A DNA stretch of 60,007 nt from an uncultured Alphaproteobacteria bacterium. Lineage in GTDB: Bacteria > Pseudomonadota > Alphaproteobacteria > Caulobacterales > Aquidulcibacteraceae. Numbering within the stretch: position 1 is the first letter of the stretch; each line of letters begins with the position of its first letter. The stretch spans positions 1 to 60,007 of the forward strand of contig CADEDG010000004.1 in the NCBI GenBank assembly GCA_902826035.1. The letters run 5' to 3'. Both the position numbers and the translations under genes were made by a program. Of the stretch, positions 32,915 to 40,625 are shown one piece after another. Below the pieces are notes generated by a model. That model searched no databases. It saw only the letters and a program-made list of their open reading frames with translations, and was not told the origin of the DNA.

Positions 32915-33799
32915 ATGCGCCTCGGCGTAGATTTCGGCGGCACCAAAATCGAAGCGGCGCTGCTTGATTCCCAAGGCGAAATCGTGGCGCGCGAGCGTGT
33001 GCCCAACCCTGGGGATTATCGCGCGGCCGTCGCGGCTGTCGCTGACCTGGCTCGGCGGATCGAGGCCAATGCGGGGGCGCCGCCGCTTCCGCTTGGCTTG
33101 GCCATGCCGGGTTCGCTCTCTCCGCTCACCGGGCTGGTACGTAACGCCAACTCAGTGTGGCTCAACGGCAAGCCGTTCCTGGAAGACTTGAAAGCGGCGC
33201 TCTCGCGACCGGTAAGGGCAGAAAATGACGCCAATTGCTTTGCGCTCTCGGAGGCGACCGACGGCGCCGCGGCGGGAGCGTGCGTGGTGTTTGGCGTCAT
33301 CCTGGGCACCGGCTGCGGCGGGGGCGTGATCGTCGATGGCAAGTTGATCACCGGCGCAAGCGCCATTGGCGGGGAATGGGGGCATACGCCGCTGCCATGG
33401 GCGCGCGCTGACGAGGTTCCGGTACGCGATTGGTGCGGGCGGTGGAGCTGCCTCGAACAATGGATATCAGGGACTGGATTCAGGCGCTGGGCGGGCATGG
33501 GCGCGCGCGACGCCGACAAGCTGGCGCAAGCAGGCGATGCAAATGCAATCGCGCTGCTCGATCTGCTCGCCGACCGCATCGCGCGTGGACTGGCGGTGAT
33601 GATGAACATCCTCGATCCGGACGTGATCGTGCTGGGCGGCGGCGTCTCCAATATTGAGAGCCTCTATCCCAGCATCCAAGGCAAACTGATCGCCCACGTG
33701 TTCTCTGATTTCGTCGCAGCGAAGGTGGTGAAGAACACGCACGGCGACAGCTCCGGCGTTCGCGGCGCGGCCTGGCTCTGGCGCGAGGGCGAGGCGTGA
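32915..33799 (+). CDS. ROK-family sugar kinase (fructokinase-like)
   Basis: This 294-residue kinase has the ROK nucleotide fold: LGVDFGGTKIEAALLD (phosphate 1), AENDANCFALSEATDG (catalytic region), LGTGCGGGVIVDG (phosphate 2) and a Cys-rich zinc segment (GGEWGHTPLPW then CGRWSCLEQWISG). Such enzymes phosphorylate fructose or N-acetylated hexosamines. The exact sugar cannot be read from sequence. It is divergent from divK and followed by a palindromic repeat. Confidence 0.9.
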   Translation: MRLGVDFGGTKIEAALLDSQGEIVARERVPNPGDYRAAVAAVADLARRIEANAGAPPLPLGLAMPGSLSPLTGLVRNANSVWLNGKPFLEDLKAALSRPVRAENDANCFALSEATDGAAAGACVVFGVILGTGCGGGVIVDGKLITGASAIGGEWGHTPLPWARADEVPVRDWCGRWSCLEQWISGTGFRRWAGMGARDADKLAQAGDANAIALLDLLADRIARGLAVMMNILDPDVIVLGGGVSNIESLYPSIQGKLIAHVFSDFVAAKVVKNTHGDSSGVRGAAWLWREGEA

Positions 33800-33810
33800 T
33801 CGGGCGTGTA

Positions 33811-33911
33811 ACATGGACCGCCGGCGCCCTCGCCGGCACGGTGGTTGCTACCGCCCAAGCAGAGATGTGCTCGCAACACCGTATGCCGGCGAGGGCGCCG
33901 GCGGTCCATGT
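33811..33911. repeat. Long perfect palindrome, REP-like, family 1
   Basis: Two 28-base arms (33811-33838 and 33884-33911) are perfect reverse complements and flank a 45-base centre. The arms begin ACATGGACCGCCGGCGCCCT. A degenerate relative is at 50691-50744, so this is a dispersed family. It fills the gap between the ROK kinase and dinB and ends three bases before the chosen dinB start. Confidence 0.75.
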
Positions 33912-33914
33912 CAC

Positions 33915-35174
33915 GTGATCCTCTGCCGCGCTTGCGCCTGCGAGAACTCATCGCCGCGCTGCGCATCCTGCGGCGAAGAGCGGGGCATTGAGCATCAGGA
34001 ACTCGCCGCGCTCGCCATTGCCCATCTCGATTGCGACGCGTTCTACGCCAGCATCGAAAAGCGCGACGATCCTAGCTTGCAACCGCATCCGGTTATAGTC
34101 GGCGGCGGCAAGCGCGGCGTGGTCTCCACCTGCTGCTACCTTGCTCGCGCCTACGGCGTGCGCTCGGCGATGCCGATGTTCAAGGCGCTGAAGCTTTGCC
34201 CGCAGGCCAAAGTGGTCCGCGGCGATATGCGCAAATATGCCGAGGAAGGACGCATTATCCGCGCCATGATGGAAACGCTGACCCCGCAAGTGGAGCCGCT
34301 CTCGATCGACGAGGCGTTCATGGATCTGAGCGGCACCGAAGCGCTGCATGGCGGGACGCCGGCGCAGTCCTTGATCAAGCTGCAGAACCGCATCTGGGAG
34401 GAGCGCCAACTCACGGTCTCTATCGGGCTCAGCTTCAACAAATTCCTGGCCAAGACCGCCTCCGATCTCGACAAGCCGCTCGGGTTCTCGGTGATCGGGC
34501 GCGCAGAAGCGCTGGCGTTTCTGGAGCCGCGCGCGGTGGCGACTTTGCCGGGCGTCGGCCCTGCGAACGCCGCCGCGCTCGAACGCAACGGCTTGAAGCG
34601 CATCGGTGACATCCGTGTAGCTGGCCCGCAACGTATGCGCGCGCTCTACGGCGATTGGGGCGCGCACCTGTTTCATCTCTCGATGGGGGAGGATTCCCGC
34701 CGTGTCGATCCGGACGGTGAGCGTAAGAGTATCTCAGCGGAAACCACGTTCTTCGAGGATGTCAGCGAGATCGAAACGCTGGAAGATATTCTCTGGCCAT
34801 TATGCGAAAAAGTAGCCGCCCGCTGTCGCGCTGGCGATGCGGCGGGACGCACGCTGACGCTGAAGCTGAAAGATGCGCGCTTCAAAATTATAACACGCCG
34901 GCGGCAATTGCCTGAACCGACGCTGTTAGCGCACCGCATCTTCGAGACCGCGCGCGAATTGCTGGCGTGCGATGCAGATGGACGTACAAAGTTCCGTCTG
35001 ATTGGCGTAGGCTTATCCGATTTCAGCGCCGCGGCGGAAGCCGACAAAGGCGACATGCTTGACACCGAAACCCCCAAGCGCGCCGCCGCCGAGGCGGCGA
35101 TTGCAAAAGCTCGTCACAGGTTTGGCAGAGACGCGGTGCAAACCGGGCGGGCGTTGAAAGGGGAGGAGAAATGA
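33915..35174 (+). CDS. dinB: DNA polymerase IV (Y family)
   Basis: This 419-residue translesion polymerase has IAHLDCDAFYASIEKRDDP, VSTCCYLARAYGVRSAMP, SIDEAFMDLSG (catalytic Asp-Glu) and SFNKFLAKTASDLDKP. The N-terminus carries CxxCxC then CxxCG (C-R-A-C-A-C and C-A-S-C), a zinc-knuckle-like extension common in some alphaproteobacterial DinB. The GTG at 33915 keeps this extension; the upstream open frame belongs to the palindrome. No SOS box was recognised upstream. Confidence 0.92.
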   Translation: MILCRACACENSSPRCASCGEERGIEHQELAALAIAHLDCDAFYASIEKRDDPSLQPHPVIVGGGKRGVVSTCCYLARAYGVRSAMPMFKALKLCPQAKVVRGDMRKYAEEGRIIRAMMETLTPQVEPLSIDEAFMDLSGTEALHGGTPAQSLIKLQNRIWEERQLTVSIGLSFNKFLAKTASDLDKPLGFSVIGRAEALAFLEPRAVATLPGVGPANAAALERNGLKRIGDIRVAGPQRMRALYGDWGAHLFHLSMGEDSRRVDPDGERKSISAETTFFEDVSEIETLEDILWPLCEKVAARCRAGDAAGRTLTLKLKDARFKIITRRRQLPEPTLLAHRIFETARELLACDADGRTKFRLIGVGLSDFSAAAEADKGDMLDTETPKRAAAEAAIAKARHRFGRDAVQTGRALKGEEK

Positions 35175-35231
35175 ATCCCCCGTGACGCCGCACCCTCCGG
35201 CCGCTAAGACTGCCCAGATGGGAGCTGGGTC

Positions 35232-35693
35232 ATGAGCAAGATAGAAGCACGCCTGCAGGAACTCGCCATTGCGTTACCGACGCCGCCGGCGCCGGTCGCG
35301 TCCTACGTGCCGTACGTGATCGTTGGCAAACTTGTGTTCGTGTCTGGGCAGGTGTCGGTTGATGCGTCTGGCGGCATAAAAGGCAAATTGGGCGACGAGA
35401 TTGAGGTGGAGCAGGGCCAAGCTGCCGCGCGGCTCTGTGCGCTCAATTTGCTCGCGCAGGTGAAGGCTGCGTGCGGCGGCGATCTCGATCGCGTAAAACG
35501 TGTGGTGAAGCTTGGCGGCTTCGTCAACGTCACGCCCGATTTCGATCCTATACCGCAGGTGATGAATGGTTGCTCCGACGTCATGGTGGCGGTTTTCGGC
35601 GATGCCGGCCGTCACGCCCGCTCTGCGGTGGGGCAGGCCAATCTGCCGCTGAATTTTGCGGTCGAGGTCGATGGCGTGTTTGAGATTGAGTGA
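35232..35693 (+). CDS. RidA/YjgF-family protein
   Basis: This 153-residue protein has the YjgF fold of imine/enamine deaminases: PYVIVGKLVFVSGQVSVD, LCALNLLAQVKAACGGDLDRV and HARSAVGQANLPLNFAVEVD, with the conserved Arg in ARSAVG. It is slightly longer than classical RidA and belongs to the subgroup with an 'LPTPPAPVASYVP' start. It would destroy reactive enamines from amino acid metabolism. Its stop overlaps the acyltransferase start. Confidence 0.88.
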   Translation: MSKIEARLQELAIALPTPPAPVASYVPYVIVGKLVFVSGQVSVDASGGIKGKLGDEIEVEQGQAAARLCALNLLAQVKAACGGDLDRVKRVVKLGGFVNVTPDFDPIPQVMNGCSDVMVAVFGDAGRHARSAVGQANLPLNFAVEVDGVFEIE

Positions 35694-36862
35694 CGCGCTA
35701 CAGATCTCTCATGGACGGTGGTGATTCCCTTTCGATCCAGCTGTTCGGCGATCTCGCGAGCATTGCGCGCGAGGAATGGGATAGCTGCGCAAATCCGAGT
35801 GATGCGCCCTACGATCCGTTCGTCTCTTGGGATTTTCTACGAGCGTTGGAGGAAAGCGACTGCGTCGGCGGGCGAAGCGGTTGGCGGCCCGCACACCTCG
35901 TCGCGCGCGAAGCGGGGACGGCGGTTGGCGTCATGCCTCTCTACGTCAAGGATCATTCCTATGGCGAATACGTGTTCGATCATGCCTGGGCGGATGCTTT
36001 CCACCGCGCCGGCGGGCGTTATTACCCGAAGCTGCAATGCGCCGTTCCTTTCACGCCGGTGCCGGGACGGCGCATCCTGGCGCGCGACGGGGAGGTCGAG
36101 CGCGCTTTAGCACAAGCGGCAATTAGTCTCGCCAGAAGTTCTGGCGTTTCCTCCACGCACGTGACGTTTGCCGACCGCGAGGCTTGCGTACGCCTCGCGC
36201 CGCTCGGGTTCCAGACGCGAACTGGACTGCAATACCATTGGTTCAATAGCGGATATTCCGACTTCGACGATTTTCTCGCGGACCTTTCGTCGCAGAAGCG
36301 GAAGTCCATCCGTCGCGAGCGCATCCGAGCGCGCGACGGGTTGAGCATCAAGCGTCTTCGCGGCGACGACATCAAAGTCAGCGATTGGGATTTCTTCTTC
36401 CGATGCTACGTGGACACCGGTTCGCGCAAATGGGGCTCGCCATATTTGAACCGCGATTTCTTCGCGCTGTTGGGCGAGCGTTTGGGGGATGCGTGCGTGT
36501 TGTTCGTGGCGGAAGCGGAAAGCATGCCGATCGCCTCGGCGCTAAACCTGGTTGGCGGCGAGGCGCTCTACGGCCGCTATTGGGGGCGCGTCGCCGACGT
36601 GCCGTTCCTGCATTTTGAGCTCTGCTATTACCAAGCGATCGAACTTGCCATAGAACTGGGTTTGCCGCGCGTGGAGGCGGGCGCGCAGGGCGAGCACAAA
36701 TTGGCGCGCGGCTACACGCCTGTGCCCACCTATTCGGCCCATTGGATCGCAGAGGCGGCTTTGCGTTACGCGGTGGCGCGATACCTGGAGGCGGAGACAC
36801 CTGTTGTTGTCCAGGAAGCGGAAATGCTTAGCGAGCACACGCCGTTCAAACGGGGCGAATAA
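35690..36862 (+). CDS. FemAB-like/GNAT N-acyltransferase
   Basis: This 390-residue protein matches the peptidogalycan biosynthesis/recognition family (PF04339): SDAPYDPFVSWDFLRALE, WRPAHLVAREAG, AWADAFHRAGGRYYPKLQ, RKSIRRERIRA and YYQAIELAIELGLPRVEAGAQGEHK. The fold is a double GNAT domain; substrate is not established. The GTG at 35690 overlaps the RidA stop; an ATG at 35711 is an alternative. It ends two bases before the convergent permease. Confidence 0.85.
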   Translation: MTRYRSLMDGGDSLSIQLFGDLASIAREEWDSCANPSDAPYDPFVSWDFLRALEESDCVGGRSGWRPAHLVAREAGTAVGVMPLYVKDHSYGEYVFDHAWADAFHRAGGRYYPKLQCAVPFTPVPGRRILARDGEVERALAQAAISLARSSGVSSTHVTFADREACVRLAPLGFQTRTGLQYHWFNSGYSDFDDFLADLSSQKRKSIRRERIRARDGLSIKRLRGDDIKVSDWDFFFRCYVDTGSRKWGSPYLNRDFFALLGERLGDACVLFVAEAESMPIASALNLVGGEALYGRYWGRVADVPFLHFELCYYQAIELAIELGLPRVEAGAQGEHKLARGYTPVPTYSAHWIAEAALRYAVARYLEAETPVVVQEAEMLSEHTPFKRGE

Positions 36863-36863
36863 G

Positions 36864-38144
36864 TTACCGCAGCTTCCGTCCCAATATGTACACCGGTACG
36901 CCGAGCGCCATCAGCACGCCGCCCCAGGCAATCACTTCAGCGCCCGAGCCCAGGATGGCGAACAGGACGTAATATCCTGCCAAAAGCGCTGCCAGCGCCC
37001 ATGATTTGGACCGGTTCCAGGAATGACGCAGTTCCGCCAATGCGCTGACCAGGTAGGGCAGTAGAATGGTCAGCGTGCTCATCATCACCAAAAACTCGAA
37101 CGCTTTGATGGTTCCGCGCGAATAATTCAGCAACAGCAGCAGAGAACCGAGCACGGACGAGATAAGCAACGCCACATAGGGCGCTCCGCCGCGATTGGTG
37201 CGGGCCAACGCAGGTGGCGCCAGCTTGTCGAGCGCCACCGCCATCGGCATCTGCCCGCACACGAAGATGATGCCGTTGAGCGCGCCTGCGGTGGCGATGA
37301 GTGCGCCCGCGGAGACAATACGCGGACCCCATGCTCCAAACGCGCGCGCGGCGTCAGCGAACGGCGCGGTCGATTGCGCCAGAGTCTCGGCTGGCACCAG
37401 CAGCATCACTGCGGCTGTGGCGCTGAGATAGATCAGCGTGACCGTGACCATGCCGATGATAATTGCACGCGGGATCACCCGCTCGGGGTTTTTCACGTTA
37501 GCTGCCGGCATCGCGCCGGCCTCAAATCCGGTAAACGCCCATAAGGTGAGTAGCGCTGTGGCGGATAGCGCCGTGAGGACGGAAGAATGGTTCGGATTCA
37601 ATGCCGGCAGATTGGCGGGATCGCCCGCGGCGATGCCAAGCCCAGCAATCGCCACGAGCGGCACGATTTTCAGCGCCGTCATCAGGATTTGAATGAAGCC
37701 CGCTTCGCGCAGCCCGCGTATGTTGATGAGCGTGAGCGTCCAGATCAGCGCCAGCGCCGACAGCGCTTGGCCCTGTGGGTTGTCCTTCAGGGCTGGAAAG
37801 AATTCCGGCAGATAACCGGCGAACGCGATGGCGATAGCTGGGATCGCGATCCAATAGGAGCACCAATAGCCCCAGGCGATGGCGAAGCCGGTGAATTCGC
37901 CGAAGGCTTCGTGCGCGTAGGTGTAGGGGCCGCCGCTGCGTGCGGTGCGCGACGCGAGTTGACCGAACACCAGCGCCAGCATGATCGAGCCGGCGCCCGC
38001 GATCAGCCAGCCGCCGAAACTCATCAGCCCGTACGGCGCGAGCACTGCCGGCAGCGTGAACACGCCCGAGCCGATCAGACAGCCCACAGTGAGCGCCCAG
38101 CAGGACCAGAAGCCGAGGGGTTTAGGGGCGGGAGTTGCGTTCAT
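36864..38144 (-). CDS. APC-family amino acid permease
   Basis: This 426-residue inner-membrane transporter has about 12 hydrophobic helices and the APC start (FWSCWALTVGCLIGSGVFTLP), then SGGPYTYAHEAFGEFTGF and LWAFTGFEAGAMPAANVKNPERVIPRA. It is most like arginine/agmatine or generic amino acid antiporters (AdiC/YjeH-type). The substrate is not readable. rnr ends 38 bases away on the same strand, upstream. Confidence 0.88.
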   Translation of the reverse strand: MNATPAPKPLGFWSCWALTVGCLIGSGVFTLPAVLAPYGLMSFGGWLIAGAGSIMLALVFGQLASRTARSGGPYTYAHEAFGEFTGFAIAWGYWCSYWIAIPAIAIAFAGYLPEFFPALKDNPQGQALSALALIWTLTLINIRGLREAGFIQILMTALKIVPLVAIAGLGIAAGDPANLPALNPNHSSVLTALSATALLTLWAFTGFEAGAMPAANVKNPERVIPRAIIIGMVTVTLIYLSATAAVMLLVPAETLAQSTAPFADAARAFGAWGPRIVSAGALIATAGALNGIIFVCGQMPMAVALDKLAPPALARTNRGGAPYVALLISSVLGSLLLLLNYSRGTIKAFEFLVMMSTLTILLPYLVSALAELRHSWNRSKSWALAALLAGYYVLFAILGSGAEVIAWGGVLMALGVPVYILGRKLR

Positions 38145-38182
38145 GTGGAGAGGCTGGCGCGATGCGCGCGCTATGGCAAGCG

Positions 38183-40456
38183 CTAGCGCCGCCGCTTGCC
38201 GCGATGGCTGCTGAAATCACGCCCGCCGCCGCGACCCTTGTTCTTGCGCCATCCCGGCGCGGGCGGTTCGGCGCCGGTGAGCACGGAGAACAATAGCCCG
38301 CCAGAAATCGGCGTTGCTTCCTCCAATCGTACAACAACGCGCATGCCGAGCGGAAAGCGCACGCCGCTAGCCTCGCCCACCAGCGCGTGGGCCGCTTCAT
38401 CGTGATGCCAGCGTTCGTCGCCGAGCGAACGGATCGGCGCCAAGCCATCCGCTTGGGTTTCGTCGAGACGAATGAACAGGCCAAAGCGGGTGACGCCGGT
38501 GACGCGGCCTTCGAACTCGGCGCCAATGCGGTCTGCCAGGAACGAGGCTATGTATCGCGAAGTGGCGTCCCGTTCGGCGGCCATACTCTTGCGCTCGGTT
38601 TCGCTGACGTGCTTGGCGGTTTCGTCGTAACGCGCTTCGTCTTTGTCCGTGGCGCCGTCCTCGCCCAGCTTCAGTGCGCGGATCAAGGCGCGGTGGATAG
38701 TGACGTCGGCGTAGCGGCGGATCGGCGACGTGAAGTGCGAATAGCGCGCCAGGTTCAAGCCGAAATGGCCGATATTTTCCGGCGAATACACCGCCTGCGA
38801 TTGCGTGCGCAGCACCACTTCGTTGACGATGTCCTTGTTGGCGGATTTCTCCGCCAGATGCAGGATGCGGTTGAAGCGCGCTGCGGTGACGCTCTGGCCC
38901 TTGGCCCACGACATATCGACGGTCGGCAGAAAATCGGAGAGCGCGGCGATCTTTTCGTCGCTCGGCCGGTCGTGGGCGCGGAAAATCTGCGGCCGGCCTT
39001 TCAGCTCCAGCGTTTCCGCGGCGCAGACATTGGCCTGAATCATGAATTCTTCAATGAGCTTATGCGCATCGAAACGCTCGCGCCGCTTCACGCCGGCGAC
39101 TTTGCCGTCCTTGAAGACGATCTTGTGTTCGGGCGCGTCGATATCGAGCGGTTGGCGTTGTTCCCGCCCCTTCCACACGCACGCATACGCCGCCCACAGC
39201 GGTTTCAGGATCGGCTCCAGCAGCGGCGCGGTTTTCTCGTTCGGCTCGCCATCGATGGCGGCTTGCGCGGCTTCATACGAAAGCTTCGCCGCCGAGCGCA
39301 TCAGTCCGCGCACGAATTGGTGGCGACGCTTCTTGCCGTCGGCGCCGAACACCATCTCAACCGCAAGGCACGTGCGCTCCTCCCCCTCGCGCAAGCTGCA
39401 GAGATCGGCCGAGAGCGTCTCCGGCAGCATCGGCGCGACGCGGTCTGGGAAATAGGTGGAATTGCCGCGCCGCCACGCGCCGCGATCGAGCGCAGAGCCG
39501 GGCGTTACGTAGTGGGAGACGTCCGCGATCGCCACCCATACGCGCCAGCCGCCGGGATTTTTGGAATCGCCATCGGGCTGCGCGAACACCGCGTCGTCAT
39601 GATCGCGCGCATCCTCGGGGTCGATGGTGATCAGCGGCACTTGCCGCAGATCTACGCGGCCCCTGAGCGGCGCGGGCTTGGCCGCTTTGGCTTGCGCTTC
39701 TTCCTCTGGGGTAAAGCCCGGCATGATGCCGTGGGTGTGCATGGCCAGGATCGAAGCGGCGCGCGGGTCGTTCTCGTTACCGACGATTTCCTTGATCAGC
39801 CCACGTTTGGGCCCGTGCGCGCGCTCGGCTTGGCGCGCATCTATTTCCACCAGCACCAGATCGCCGTGCTTGGCTTCGCCGACATTGTGCGCCTCGATGA
39901 CGATATCGAAGCGCGCCTTGCGGTCGGCGGGCTCGACGCGTCCGCCGCCGAAATTGCGTCCACGTTCGTCCTTCATGGCTCGGAACACGCCGAGAATGCG
40001 GTGCGCGCTCTGGCCGAGCCGCTTGACCACGCGCGCTTCCAGCCCATCGTCAGTGCGCGCGATGCGCGCCAGCACGCGGTCGCCGACGCCGATGGCCGCT
40101 TCGCCTTTCTGGCCACGCGCCTCGCCGGGCGCGAGCCGCACGCCGGGGCCGAACAAGCCGTCCGGCCCACGCATGCGCGCGATCAGTTCGCCGTCAGCAT
40201 CGCGGTCGACAATGTCCATGACGCCCGACGCCGGCAGCGCGTGCGTGTCGGCATAACGCTTGCGCCCCGTGCGCCCCAGCGCGCCTTCTTCCTCCAGCGC
40301 GCGCAGGATGTGGCGCAGCTCCTTCTTCTGGTCAGGACCAATGCCAAGCTCGCGCGCGATGTCGCCCTTCTGCGCGCTGCCGCCGGCTTTTTCGATGGCG
40401 GAAAGGACGAGTTCGCGGGTGAGGGCGGCGGGGGCAGGTGTTGTACGTTTTGGCAT
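38183..40456 (-). CDS. rnr: Ribonuclease R
   Basis: This 757-residue 3'-5' exoribonuclease degrades structured RNA. An N-terminal winged-helix part (SAQKGDIARELGI) and cold-shock domains precede the RNB domain with DPEDARDHDDAVFA (catalytic Asps), then an S1 domain (GAEFEGRVTGVTRFGLFIRL) and a basic Gly/Arg tail. Length fits RNase R rather than RNase II. It lies downstream of topA in a conserved block, separated by a palindromic repeat. Confidence 0.96.
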   Translation of the reverse strand: MPKRTTPAPAALTRELVLSAIEKAGGSAQKGDIARELGIGPDQKKELRHILRALEEEGALGRTGRKRYADTHALPASGVMDIVDRDADGELIARMRGPDGLFGPGVRLAPGEARGQKGEAAIGVGDRVLARIARTDDGLEARVVKRLGQSAHRILGVFRAMKDERGRNFGGGRVEPADRKARFDIVIEAHNVGEAKHGDLVLVEIDARQAERAHGPKRGLIKEIVGNENDPRAASILAMHTHGIMPGFTPEEEAQAKAAKPAPLRGRVDLRQVPLITIDPEDARDHDDAVFAQPDGDSKNPGGWRVWVAIADVSHYVTPGSALDRGAWRRGNSTYFPDRVAPMLPETLSADLCSLREGEERTCLAVEMVFGADGKKRRHQFVRGLMRSAAKLSYEAAQAAIDGEPNEKTAPLLEPILKPLWAAYACVWKGREQRQPLDIDAPEHKIVFKDGKVAGVKRRERFDAHKLIEEFMIQANVCAAETLELKGRPQIFRAHDRPSDEKIAALSDFLPTVDMSWAKGQSVTAARFNRILHLAEKSANKDIVNEVVLRTQSQAVYSPENIGHFGLNLARYSHFTSPIRRYADVTIHRALIRALKLGEDGATDKDEARYDETAKHVSETERKSMAAERDATSRYIASFLADRIGAEFEGRVTGVTRFGLFIRLDETQADGLAPIRSLGDERWHHDEAAHALVGEASGVRFPLGMRVVVRLEEATPISGGLLFSVLTGAEPPAPGWRKNKGRGGGRDFSSHRGKRRR

Positions 40457-40462
40457 TAGCTT

Positions 40463-40588
40463 ACCCTCTCCCCTTGAGGGGAGAGGGTGTCGCGAAGCGA
40501 CGGGTGAGGGGAACGCGCTCTAACCGGAGACACCGCAAACCCCTCATCCGGCCCTCCGGGCCACCTTCTCCCCTCAAGCGGAGAAGGG
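40463..40588. repeat. Dispersed palindromic repeat, family 2, copy A
   Basis: This contains two hairpins: CCTCTCCCCTTGAGGGGAGAGG at the left and CTTCTCCCCTCAAGCGGAGAAGG at the right, with GTCGCGAAGCGACGGGTGAGGGG and CTCATCCGGCCCTCCGGGCC between. A second copy in the opposite orientation is at 51561-51687. Such units are common between genes in alphaproteobacteria. It separates topA from rnr. Confidence 0.75.
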
Positions 40589-40625
40589 TTGCTCAGCGCG
40601 CTCTGTAGAGCGGGGCCGGACACCT

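Noticed and set aside
38387-40459. A 690-codon open frame on the plus strand opposite rnr
   Set aside because: It is the antisense of a full-length RNase R with all catalytic motifs. High GC content keeps the opposite frames open, and the product looks like no protein family.
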